Below, piece by piece: positions 7,422 through 15,581 of a stretch of 64,000 nt of DNA (position 1 is the first letter of the stretch; each line of letters starts with the position of its first letter). Both the position numbers and the translations under genes were made by a program. The notes beneath the pieces were generated by a model that ran no database searches, was not told where the DNA came from, and was given only the letters and a program-made list of their open reading frames with translations. Source of the stretch: Gemelliphila asaccharolytica (GTDB lineage Bacteria; Bacillota; Bacilli; Staphylococcales; Gemellaceae). The stretch is from the NCBI RefSeq assembly GCF_001553005.1, contig NZ_KQ959874.1:49819-113818 (forward strand), read 5' to 3'.

Positions 7422-8405
7422 ATGATAAAAAGCAATATACCTCTTTATGAGGAAATTTATAAAAAGATTAAAGAAAGTAATAAAATAATATTACATAGGC
7501 ATGAAAGACCAGATCCAGATGCTTATGGTTCTCAAGGTTCATTGGCAGAATTAATAAAAATTAATTTTCCAGAAAAAAAAGTTATATTAGTTGGAAAAGA
7601 ATCTCCTTCTTTATCTTTTTTATTTAATACTGAAGAAGTAGTTTCTGACGATTATAAAGATGCATTAGTTATAACTACAGATACTGCTAATTTTCCAAGA
7701 ATAGATGGGAAGTTATTTACTAAAAATAATTTTTTAATAAAAATAGATCATCATCCACCATTGGATAATTATGGCGATATAAATCTTGTAAACACTGAAG
7801 TTTCATCTACTTGTGAATTGATATATGACTTATATTTATATTTAAGAGAAAGATATAATTTTGTAATTAATTCTAATATAGCTATGCTATTGTATATAGG
7901 GATTGTAGGGGATACAGGAAGATTTCTTTTTTCAAATACTACAGAAAACACATTAAAAGTTGCGTCAGAATTAATGAAATACAATTTTAATATGACAGAA
8001 GTAATTGATAGAATGGAAACTATTTCAGAAAAGCTTATGAGATTTAGAGCGTTTATATTTGAAAATTATCAAATATATTCAGAAGGAGCAGCATATCTAA
8101 AGATAACAAAAGATGATATGGATAAGTATGGAGTTACTCCTGGTGAGGTATCAAGTGGAATTAATCTACTAAGATCTTTAAAAAATCTTCAAGTATGGTG
8201 TTTTGCAATAGATGAAGGGAATAAAGTAAGAGTTAGAATTAGATCTAAGGGGCCATGTATAAATGATATAGCAGGTAGGTACAATGGTGGAGGGCATCCT
8301 CTAGCCAGTGGAGCTACTGTTAAAAATTTTGAAGAATTTGATTTTTTGTTAGATGATATTGCTAATACAGTTAATAACTACATTAAAAATAATTCTAAAT
8401 ACTAG
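7422..8405 (+). CDS. nrnA: Bifunctional oligoribonuclease / pAp phosphatase NrnA
   Basis: DHH-DHHA1 family protein of 327 residues. Metal-binding motifs are visible in order: HRHERPDPDAYGSQ (residues 25-38), TTDTAN (about 86-91), the signature DHH (about 109-111), GDTGRF (about 166-171) and the C-terminal GGGHPLASGA substrate motif (about 289-298). The enzyme degrades nano-RNAs and dephosphorylates 3'-phosphoadenosine 5'-phosphate; relatives also hydrolyse pApA from c-di-AMP turnover. It lacks the PAS/GGDEF parts of GdpP, so NrnA is preferred. It follows the ytoI-like gene by 20 bases with a weak ribosome site. Confidence 0.93.
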   Translation: MIKSNIPLYEEIYKKIKESNKIILHRHERPDPDAYGSQGSLAELIKINFPEKKVILVGKESPSLSFLFNTEEVVSDDYKDALVITTDTANFPRIDGKLFTKNNFLIKIDHHPPLDNYGDINLVNTEVSSTCELIYDLYLYLRERYNFVINSNIAMLLYIGIVGDTGRFLFSNTTENTLKVASELMKYNFNMTEVIDRMETISEKLMRFRAFIFENYQIYSEGAAYLKITKDDMDKYGVTPGEVSSGINLLRSLKNLQVWCFAIDEGNKVRVRIRSKGPCINDIAGRYNGGGHPLASGATVKNFEEFDFLLDDIANTVNNYIKNNSKY

Positions 8406-8453
8406 ATAGTTTATTTTTATAAATTATTTGGTATTTTTTTTAGGAGATGACGT

Positions 8454-11400
8454 ATGGAATTAGAATTGCTTATAGCTGGAAGTGGTTTAGGAAAGACATA
8501 TAATATAATAAGTGATATAGAAGAAAATAGAAAAAATTGTAAAATAGTTATTTTAACTCCAGAACAAAATGGATATAATTTTGAGAAGAAATTGTGTGAG
8601 AAATTTGGAGGAACTTTTAATATCGATGTTTTAAATTTTAATTCTTTTATAGATAAAATATCAAAAAAATTAAATTTAGAAAATATTAAAATCTCTGATG
8701 AAATAAAATTCTTTAATTATTTAGAAATATCAAAAAAATTGAAAGATAGAGATAATTTTTTAGCGAAAAGAATATTACATGATATAAATTTTATTTACAG
8801 TATTGATGATATAATTTCAGAATTAAAAGAATACAATATATCTATTGAAAGATTAGAAAATTATATTAAAGATAGTATTAATATAAAAGATATTTCAAAT
8901 GAGCATATAGATAAAATAAAGGCAATTGTCGATATATATAAAGAGTATCAAAATGAATTAATACTATGTAAAAAATATGATAAGTATAGTTTAATTAAAA
9001 TTATTTTAGATTCGATAGATTTGTTAGATTTTTCAGAATACATATTTTATATAGATTCCTATTATAATTTTTCTCCGTTAGAATATGAGATTATAGAAAA
9101 ATTAATTTTAAAATCTAAAAAAGTTTTATTATCAATAAATTCAGATATAAATAGATATATTAATTTTAATATAAATAATTTATTAACTAAAGAAAAAATA
9201 AGTGGTAGTTATAATTTTATTACTTTAGACGAAGTAAGAAACGAGTTTAAATATTCATTAGACATATATAGAAAATCACATGAAGTAATAGCTAATATAA
9301 ATAATATTATAAAAAGAAATAGTATAGAACTTTTTTCATTAAAATCTATAGTTAATTATGATAATTATAATTATTTATTTAATTTAAAAATAGAAAAAGG
9401 TAATATTAATTGTATAAATACAATAAAATTTATAAATAACAGATATAAAAGTAGTGATTTGAATTATTTAGTTCAAGAATATCCAAAAATAAAAAAATCA
9501 GGGAAAAGTTATGATGTTTCCTCTATAAAAATAATACAATCAGATAATATAGAATTAGAAGTTAAACAAATCGCAAGAGAAATTAATATATTAAAAAAAT
9601 CAGGCAAATATTTGGATGAAGATTTTGCTATAATTTATAGAAATAGTAGTTATGAGAAATATTTAGATATTTTTTCAGATTACGGTATTAATGTACATTT
9701 AGATAAAGATGTAAATGTTGAAAATCATAGACTTATAAAACTAATTTTTAATATTCTAAATTATAGTAATGAAAATTATAAAGAATCTATAATGAGTATA
9801 TTAAAAACTCAATTATCTAATTTTGAAAAAATTTTTGAAGATAAAATAAAAAAAGTTGTTACTAAATACGATGTATTAGATATTTTAGATGTAGAAAATA
9901 TATTAAAAATAAAATTAATAAATAGTTATGATGATATTAATTCTAAATTTTTTACGTTGGAAACTAAAGAATATACAAAAGAAGAATTAGAGATAGTTCA
10001 AGAAATATTAAATGATATAAACAAAAAAATAATTAATATTTTTAAATCTAGAAAAGTTGATATATACATAAAAAATATAGTTAAAATTTTAGATTATTTC
10101 GACATAAAAATGTTATTAGATAAAAATTCTTTAGATATTGAAGATTACTTTTCATTTTTTCAAGAGGTAATAGATAGACAAGTATATACAAAATTTTTAA
10201 AAATATTAGAAAATTTATCTGAAAATTTTAAAGATAAAGAAATTGAATATAACTATTTTAAAGAATTACTACTTATGTCTATAAAAAAAATAAAATATAG
10301 AAATATACCAGAATTAAATAATTCAGCAATAATGGCAAAAATGGATTTAGCAAAAATTGAAAATAAAAAAATAGTTTTTATTTTAGGATTTAATAAAGAT
10401 ATTTTGCCAAAAAATCAAAAAAATAAAGATTTTCTTGATGAAGAAGACAAAGAAAAAATGTTCTTTTCTGATATTATTTTATCTCCGAGTAAAAAATCAT
10501 TGATGATTGATGAAGAATTTGTAAGTTATATTGCAATAAGCAGATGTAGAGAAAAATTATATATTAGCTATAGCTTATTATCTGAAAATTTTAACGATAT
10601 GTATCCTTCATTATATTTGGAAAATATAAAAAGAATATTACCTAATGTTTTGGTTGATAAAACAAGTAAAATATTAAATTTTTCTCTAAAATATCTTAAT
10701 TATTATAACAATGTAGATAATTTATATATATATAAAGAGGTATCTTTTTTATATATGAAATTCATTCAAAGTTACAAAATATTAATTAACAATGATAATG
10801 GAGATAATAAGTTATTGAAATATCTGTTCAGTTTAATAAAAAAATATAATAATATAATGGATACATATTTTGATAAAAAAATGAGTATTAATTTGGAATT
10901 ATTTAAAAATTTAAATGATGAAAAATTTTTAAAAGAAAAAGAAAATTTTACCATAATGTATTATGATATTTATAATCAACATAATGAAGAAACTATAGAT
11001 AATAATTTGGTTAAAAAATATATATTTAATAAAAAAAATTTTTACAATTTTAGTGTATCAAAAATCACAGATTTTTCTAATAATCCATATTTATTTTTCT
11101 TAAAAAGAATATTATTATTAAATGATATACTAACAAATGAAATGAATGTTGCAAATGAAGGTAATTTTTTTCATGCAATTATGGATGATAAGAGAGTAAA
11201 AGAATTTATTGAAAAAGAATCAGATAGGATATCTAAATTATATGATGAGGAAGAAATTGATGAAAAAATATCATCATTAGATATAAAACCTTTTTTAAAT
11301 AACATTATAAATCAAAATGAAAATGCAACAATATCAAATTTTATGTTAATAATATTTGGGCAAAAATCAAATCATTATTTTTTAGATAATATTATAAAAA

Positions 11401-12122
11401 GATTAGAAAATGCCATAAAAATTGAAATAAAATATATGGTAATTACGGGGTATCGATTCTTTGTTACAGAATTGCCTTTTTCTATGACATTAACTGATGA
11501 TTTTAAAAATATAGAAAGTGGTGATATTTACAAAAAAGCTAAAATAATTGGAAAGATAGATAGAGTTGATAAAAAAGGGAAAAATTTTTTAGTGATTGAC
11601 TATAAACGAAGTAAAAAAGATTTTTCATTAAAAGAAATTTTAAGAGGAAATATATCTCAGATAATATCATATTTATACATTATAATGAAAGAAAATGGAT
11701 TGAAGAGCAGTAATGTATTCGGGTCTTTTTATAGAGAAATTTCTGATGGAACTTCATCAGATAAAAAATTTAGACTTAGAGGTATAGTAAATGAAGATTT
11801 AATATTTTTAGAAAATTATTCTAGTGAAGTAATGTTTATAAGAGTAACTAAAAAAGGTAAAATTCATTCTAGTGATACTCATAAATCTTATAAATCAAAA
11901 GAACTAGATAAACTAATAAAATTAAATTTTAAAAATATCGTCAATATAATAAAAGAAATAGATAATTTTAACTTTTTTAATTTATCTGAAGAAGAACAAG
12001 AAGAAATTTTATTTATTTTGGCAAATGGGGAATATTTAAATATAAGTAAAAAAGATGATAAATATGAAAATATTAGTAATAAAGATTTGAAGAAATTGTT
12101 TTTAGAAATGGAGATATATTAA
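8454..12122 (+). CDS. rexB: RexB/AddB-type helicase-nuclease subunit without Fe-S cysteines
   Basis: Protein of 1222 residues with AddB/RexB layout. The N-terminal helicase-like domain has a P-loop-like AGSGLGKT (about 8-15) whose first glycine is alanine. The C-terminal RecB-family nuclease domain has GKIDRVD (about 1033-1039), VIDYKR (about 1047-1052) and a downstream Q..YLY helix, so the nuclease looks intact. In AddB four cysteines hold a 4Fe-4S cluster; here the expected first one (SCP motif) reads SNNPYLFF and no cysteine occurs after about residue 700, so the cluster is absent. The usual partner rexA/addA is not adjacent and not in this window. Expected role is end processing for recombination with RexA. 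Confidence 0.85.
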   Translation: MELELLIAGSGLGKTYNIISDIEENRKNCKIVILTPEQNGYNFEKKLCEKFGGTFNIDVLNFNSFIDKISKKLNLENIKISDEIKFFNYLEISKKLKDRDNFLAKRILHDINFIYSIDDIISELKEYNISIERLENYIKDSINIKDISNEHIDKIKAIVDIYKEYQNELILCKKYDKYSLIKIILDSIDLLDFSEYIFYIDSYYNFSPLEYEIIEKLILKSKKVLLSINSDINRYINFNINNLLTKEKISGSYNFITLDEVRNEFKYSLDIYRKSHEVIANINNIIKRNSIELFSLKSIVNYDNYNYLFNLKIEKGNINCINTIKFINNRYKSSDLNYLVQEYPKIKKSGKSYDVSSIKIIQSDNIELEVKQIAREINILKKSGKYLDEDFAIIYRNSSYEKYLDIFSDYGINVHLDKDVNVENHRLIKLIFNILNYSNENYKESIMSILKTQLSNFEKIFEDKIKKVVTKYDVLDILDVENILKIKLINSYDDINSKFFTLETKEYTKEELEIVQEILNDINKKIINIFKSRKVDIYIKNIVKILDYFDIKMLLDKNSLDIEDYFSFFQEVIDRQVYTKFLKILENLSENFKDKEIEYNYFKELLLMSIKKIKYRNIPELNNSAIMAKMDLAKIENKKIVFILGFNKDILPKNQKNKDFLDEEDKEKMFFSDIILSPSKKSLMIDEEFVSYIAISRCREKLYISYSLLSENFNDMYPSLYLENIKRILPNVLVDKTSKILNFSLKYLNYYNNVDNLYIYKEVSFLYMKFIQSYKILINNDNGDNKLLKYLFSLIKKYNNIMDTYFDKKMSINLELFKNLNDEKFLKEKENFTIMYYDIYNQHNEETIDNNLVKKYIFNKKNFYNFSVSKITDFSNNPYLFFLKRILLLNDILTNEMNVANEGNFFHAIMDDKRVKEFIEKESDRISKLYDEEEIDEKISSLDIKPFLNNIINQNENATISNFMLIIFGQKSNHYFLDNIIKRLENAIKIEIKYMVITGYRFFVTELPFSMTLTDDFKNIESGDIYKKAKIIGKIDRVDKKGKNFLVIDYKRSKKDFSLKEILRGNISQIISYLYIIMKENGLKSSNVFGSFYREISDGTSSDKKFRLRGIVNEDLIFLENYSSEVMFIRVTKKGKIHSSDTHKSYKSKELDKLIKLNFKNIVNIIKEIDNFNFFNLSEEEQEEILFILANGEYLNISKKDDKYENISNKDLKKLFLEMEIY

Positions 12123-12129
12123 AGTAAAT

Positions 12130-12158
12130 TTGACTGGTAAAATCTTATTTGTTATAAT
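12130..12158 (+). promoter_or_regulatory. yidC promoter
   Basis: TTGACT (12130-12135), 17-bp spacer and perfect TATAAT (12153-12158), about 30 bases ahead of the yidC start. Confidence 0.75.
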
Positions 12159-12187
12159 TTTAAAAGTAAAAAAGTAAAAGGAGAATT

Positions 12188-13078
12188 ATGTTGAAAAAGA
12201 CAGTATTAATGTTACTAAGTGTTATTTCTGCAGTTACACTTTCGGGGTGTTCCGCACAAGATAGGTCAGGCTGGTTTTATAATGGATTTGTAGAACCAAT
12301 GGATAAATTTTTGATGGCTATATATGATTGTGTTGGAAATTGGGGATTAGCTATAATAATAATAACTATAATTTTAAGATTAATTATTATGCCATTTATG
12401 TTGAATAATTATAAACGACAAAAACAAGCTAGAATAGGAATGGAAAAAGCTAGACCTGAATTATCAGTAGTTCAAGAAAAACTTAAAGAGTTAAAAAAAG
12501 AACAAGTAAGAGCAATAACACAAGAAGATAAAATAAGAATAAGAAAGTTACAAATGGATCTTCAAAGAGAACAAATGTCAATAATGAGAAAATACGATGC
12601 TAATCCTATTAGTATAGGAGGAATGTTGCCAATATTTATACAAATGCCATTCTTAACTGGTTTATATTTTACTCTTATAAATCCTGCACATTCTAAAGGT
12701 ATTGTAGATTCGACATTTTTAGGAATTTTTAATTTAGGTACAAGATCATATATATTACCTATTATTGCATTTATTGTTTATGCAATACAAACACATTTAA
12801 ATATAAAATTGATGCCACAAACAAATGTTCAACCAGGTCAAGAACAAATGGCAAAACAGATGCAAGTTATGCAATGGATAACTCCTTTCATAACAGCAAG
12901 TATATCCTTCACTTTAGCTGGAGCTGTAGGGCTATATTATATAGTAGGGGGGATATTCTTAATTGTCCAAACATTTATAGCGCATAAACTTTATCCACCT
13001 TATATTCCAAAAGAAGAAAAAGATAATTCAGATGAAAATAAAATAAAATTAGTATCTAATAAAAAAAGAAAAAAATAA
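12188..13078 (+). CDS. yidC: Membrane protein insertase YidC (lipoprotein form)
   Basis: Protein of 296 residues, typical of Gram-positive YidC/SpoIIIJ. A lipoprotein signal peptide ends in the lipobox LSGC with Cys20. The conserved insertase core follows: a first hydrophobic helix (about 50-75, WGLAIIIITIILRLIIMPF, with the essential Arg), a charged coiled hairpin (about 85-135), then four more membrane helices including PIFIQMPFLTGLYF and the QWITPFITASISF helix. The tail is basic and could contact the ribosome. It helps insert membrane proteins alone or with SecYEG. Here it is monocistronic with its own promoter and terminator, not linked to rnpA or jag. Confidence 0.95.
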   Translation: MLKKTVLMLLSVISAVTLSGCSAQDRSGWFYNGFVEPMDKFLMAIYDCVGNWGLAIIIITIILRLIIMPFMLNNYKRQKQARIGMEKARPELSVVQEKLKELKKEQVRAITQEDKIRIRKLQMDLQREQMSIMRKYDANPISIGGMLPIFIQMPFLTGLYFTLINPAHSKGIVDSTFLGIFNLGTRSYILPIIAFIVYAIQTHLNIKLMPQTNVQPGQEQMAKQMQVMQWITPFITASISFTLAGAVGLYYIVGGIFLIVQTFIAHKLYPPYIPKEEKDNSDENKIKLVSNKKRKK

Positions 13079-13090
13079 TATAATAATTAC

Positions 13091-13131
13091 AATAAAGATG
13101 GTTTAAAATAAGTATTTAAACCATCTTTATT
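13091..13131 (+). terminator. Hairpin terminator after yidC
   Basis: A perfect 17-bp stem (13091-13107 with 13115-13131, core AAGATGGTTTAAA) with a 7-base loop. The following T-tract is poor, so termination may rely partly on the second hairpin at 13207-13252. Confidence 0.7.
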
Positions 13132-13206
13132 AGTTTCATTATAAAAATTATAGATTGTACAAGAAAATCTAAAATAAAATAAATTATTTTTTAATAAAAT
13201 TATTTA

Positions 13207-13252
13207 AAAAATTAGTATTTTTACCGAATAAATAATGTAAAACTAATTTTTT
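13207..13252 (+). terminator. Second hairpin with T-run upstream of rsmE
   Basis: Arms AAAAATTAGT-AT-TTTTAC and GTAAAACTAATTTTTTT pair with a small bulge and are followed directly by a T-run. It lies before the rsmE promoter, so it can act as a back-up terminator for yidC. Confidence 0.45.
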
Positions 13253-13261
13253 TGATAGTTC

Positions 13262-13290
13262 TTTATAGTAAAAAAATTTTATGATATAAT
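13262..13290 (+). promoter_or_regulatory. Promoter of the rsmE-gpsB-coaBC-priA operon
   Basis: TTTATA (13262-13267) and TATAAT (13285-13290) are 17 bp apart, with an extended -10 TG at 13282-13283. The rsmE ribosome site ATAGGAGG follows. Confidence 0.65.
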
Positions 13291-13313
13291 TAATAGAAAT
13301 ATAGGAGGTATTT

Positions 13314-14060
13314 ATGCAACAGTACTTTGTAGATGATGATTTTTCTTTTAAAAATTTTGATTTATCAAAAGATGATAGTTTTCATATTATAAAGGTTATG
13401 AGAAAAAAAATTGGAGATAAAATATTTATAGTATTTAGCGATAAAAAAAAGTATGTATCTGAAATAAAATATTGTAAAAATAATATAGTTACAGTTTTTC
13501 CAGTTGAAGAAGTTATTATAAAAACAGAACTAGAATCTAAGATAAAAATTGCTATACCTCCATTAAAAAACGATAAAATAGATTATTTAATACAGAAGTC
13601 AACAGAATTAGGAGTTGATGAGATAATTTTATATAATTCTCAAAGAAGTGTTTCTAAGATAAAAAATGATAAGATTCAAAAAAAAATAAGCAGATACGAA
13701 AAGATATCTAAGGAAGCAGCTGAACAATCTAAAAGAATAACTATACCTAAGATAATATATTATAATTCAGAAGTTGATTTGATAGAAAAAAATAAAAATA
13801 TCACTTATAAGCTTTTAGCTTATGAAAATGAGGCACATAATGAAAAAAATAGAGTATTGTCAAAAATATTAAATAATGATTTTAAAAATAAAGATTTTTT
13901 AGTTGTTTTTGGTTGTGAAGGAGGATTTTCAAAAGAAGAAATAAATTTATTTATAAATAATGATTACAAATTGATTGGATTAGGCAATAGAATATTAAGA
14001 GCTGAAACAGCTCCGTTACTTTTTTTAAGTTGTATTGTATACTTTTTAGAATTAAATTAA
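13314..14060 (+). CDS. rsmE: 16S rRNA (uracil-1498-N3) methyltransferase
   Basis: Protein of 248 residues, standard for RsmE. An N-terminal PUA-like domain (about 1-70, HIIKVMRKKIGDKI) precedes a SPOUT methyltransferase domain (about 75-248) with KSTELGVDEI (about 97-106), EQSKRITIP, the cofactor-knot GCEGGFSKEE (about 199-208) and LGNRILRAETAPL near the end. It methylates U1498 in the decoding region of 16S rRNA. The ATG follows a strong AGGAGG site, and it heads a tight four-gene run to priA. Confidence 0.95.
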   Translation: MQQYFVDDDFSFKNFDLSKDDSFHIIKVMRKKIGDKIFIVFSDKKKYVSEIKYCKNNIVTVFPVEEVIIKTELESKIKIAIPPLKNDKIDYLIQKSTELGVDEIILYNSQRSVSKIKNDKIQKKISRYEKISKEAAEQSKRITIPKIIYYNSEVDLIEKNKNITYKLLAYENEAHNEKNRVLSKILNNDFKNKDFLVVFGCEGGFSKEEINLFINNDYKLIGLGNRILRAETAPLLFLSCIVYFLELN

Positions 14061-14086
14061 AAATATAGGAATAGGAGATTTTAACC

Positions 14087-14389
14087 ATGAATTTAACAGC
14101 AAGAGAAATATATGAAAAAGAATTTAAAATTAGTAAAGATAAGGGATATGATATAGAAGATATAAATAATTATTTAGATTTAATAATAGAAGATTATATG
14201 CAAATTGAAAAAATGCAAATAAAACTAAAGGAATTGGAAATAGAAAACCAAAATTTGAAAATTAAAATAAGTGCTTTAAAATCATCTAATAGAGAAATAG
14301 ATCATGCAGTTCCTACTGTTAATAATATTGATATATTAAAAAGATTATCTAGATTAGAACAAGCAGTATTTGGAAAAAATAACGAGTAA
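14087..14389 (+). CDS. gpsB: Cell-cycle protein GpsB
   Basis: Protein of 100 residues. The N-terminal DivIVA-like domain (about 1-60) has EIYEKEFKISKDKGYDIEDINNYLDLI, the membrane- and PBP-binding part of GpsB, followed by a coiled coil (about 42-70) and a short C-terminal trimerising helix (about 78-97, KRLSRLEQAVFGK). Length and the C-terminal motif distinguish it from full DivIVA. It links penicillin-binding proteins and division-site synthesis. It lies between rsmE and coaBC with short gaps, preceded by TAGGAG. Confidence 0.92.
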   Translation: MNLTAREIYEKEFKISKDKGYDIEDINNYLDLIIEDYMQIEKMQIKLKELEIENQNLKIKISALKSSNREIDHAVPTVNNIDILKRLSRLEQAVFGKNNE

Positions 14390-14400
14390 TAGGAGATAAA

Positions 14401-15573
14401 ATGAATATAATAGTGATAGTATCTGGAGGAATAGCAGCATATAAATCATTAGATTTAGTAAGAAAATTAAAAAAAGATGGGCATAATATTAAGGTTATTA
14501 TGACAGAAAATGCCACTAAATTTGTAACAGAGCTTTCATTTCAAACATTATCATCAAATTATGTGTATACAGATACATTTGTAGAACAAAATAAAAAAGA
14601 GATACAACATATAAGTTTAAATAAATGGGCAGATAAAGTAATAGTTGTACCTGGAACAGCAAATATAATAGCAAAGATTGCTTCAGGGATATCTGATGAT
14701 TTGGCTACTACTTTTATATCAGCTATAAATGATTTTTCAAAAATTTATATTTGTCCATCAATGAATACTAATATGTATGAAAATCCTATAACACAGGGTA
14801 ATATTTATAAATTACGACAATTAGGTTATAATTTTATTTCACCTACAGAAGGAGAGTTAGCCTGTGGAGATGTAGGTAAAGGGAAGCTACCAGATATAGA
14901 AGATATTATTGATGAAATATTTAAAAACAATGATTTTATAGGAAAATCAGTTATAGTAACTGCAGGGGCAACTAAAGAGTATATAGACCCTGTTAGATAT
15001 ATTTCAAATCCATCTTCAGGGAAAATGGGGATATCTATAGCAGAAGAATTTGCTATGCAAGGAGCAAAAGTAATTTTAATTTCATCTACGAATTACAAAC
15101 CAGTTTTAAAAAATATAAAACATATTAGTATTGTAAGTGCATATGAAATGTTTCAAGCTGTAAAAAAATATAGCGATAATGCAGATATTATAGTAAAAAG
15201 TGCAGCAGTATCTGATTATAGACCAGTAATAACGTATGATAAAAAAGTGAAAAAGCAATTAGAAAATTTAGAAATAGAATTGGAAAGAACAGAAGATATA
15301 TTAAAATATTTAGGTAAAAACAAAAAGGAAAATCAAATTTTAGTAGGTTTTGCAGCTGAAACAAATAATGTTATAGAATATGCAAAAGAGAAAATAAAAA
15401 ATAAAAATTTAGATTATATAGTAGCAAATGATGTATCTAAAAAAGATGTTGGTTTTGGAACTAATGATAATGAAGTTTTTATAATAGATAAAAATTATAA
15501 TGTAATGAAAATAGAAAAAACTTCTAAAAAAAGAATTGCTAAAATTTTATTGGAAAAATTAAAAAATAATTAG
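14401..15573 (+). CDS. coaBC: Phosphopantothenoylcysteine decarboxylase / synthetase CoaBC
   Basis: Bifunctional protein of 390 residues. The N-terminal flavoprotein CoaC domain (about 1-180) has GGIAAYKSLDLVRKL near the start, the NKWADK catalytic His/Asn region, and the MNTNMYENP and CGDVGKGKL motifs. The C-terminal CoaB domain (about 185-390) has TAGATKEYIDPVRYISNPSSGKMG and NDVSKKDVGFG. It performs steps two and three of CoA synthesis from pantothenate. The gene is 11 bases after gpsB and 8 before priA; the coaBC-priA adjacency is common in Bacilli. Confidence 0.97.
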   Translation: MNIIVIVSGGIAAYKSLDLVRKLKKDGHNIKVIMTENATKFVTELSFQTLSSNYVYTDTFVEQNKKEIQHISLNKWADKVIVVPGTANIIAKIASGISDDLATTFISAINDFSKIYICPSMNTNMYENPITQGNIYKLRQLGYNFISPTEGELACGDVGKGKLPDIEDIIDEIFKNNDFIGKSVIVTAGATKEYIDPVRYISNPSSGKMGISIAEEFAMQGAKVILISSTNYKPVLKNIKHISIVSAYEMFQAVKKYSDNADIIVKSAAVSDYRPVITYDKKVKKQLENLEIELERTEDILKYLGKNKKENQILVGFAAETNNVIEYAKEKIKNKNLDYIVANDVSKKDVGFGTNDNEVFIIDKNYNVMKIEKTSKKRIAKILLEKLKNN

Positions 15574-15581
15574 GAGATATT

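Noticed and set aside
12123-13313. rexA/addA helicase gene beside rexB
   Set aside because: yidC follows directly and nrnA precedes; no large helicase frame exists on either strand here or elsewhere in the window.
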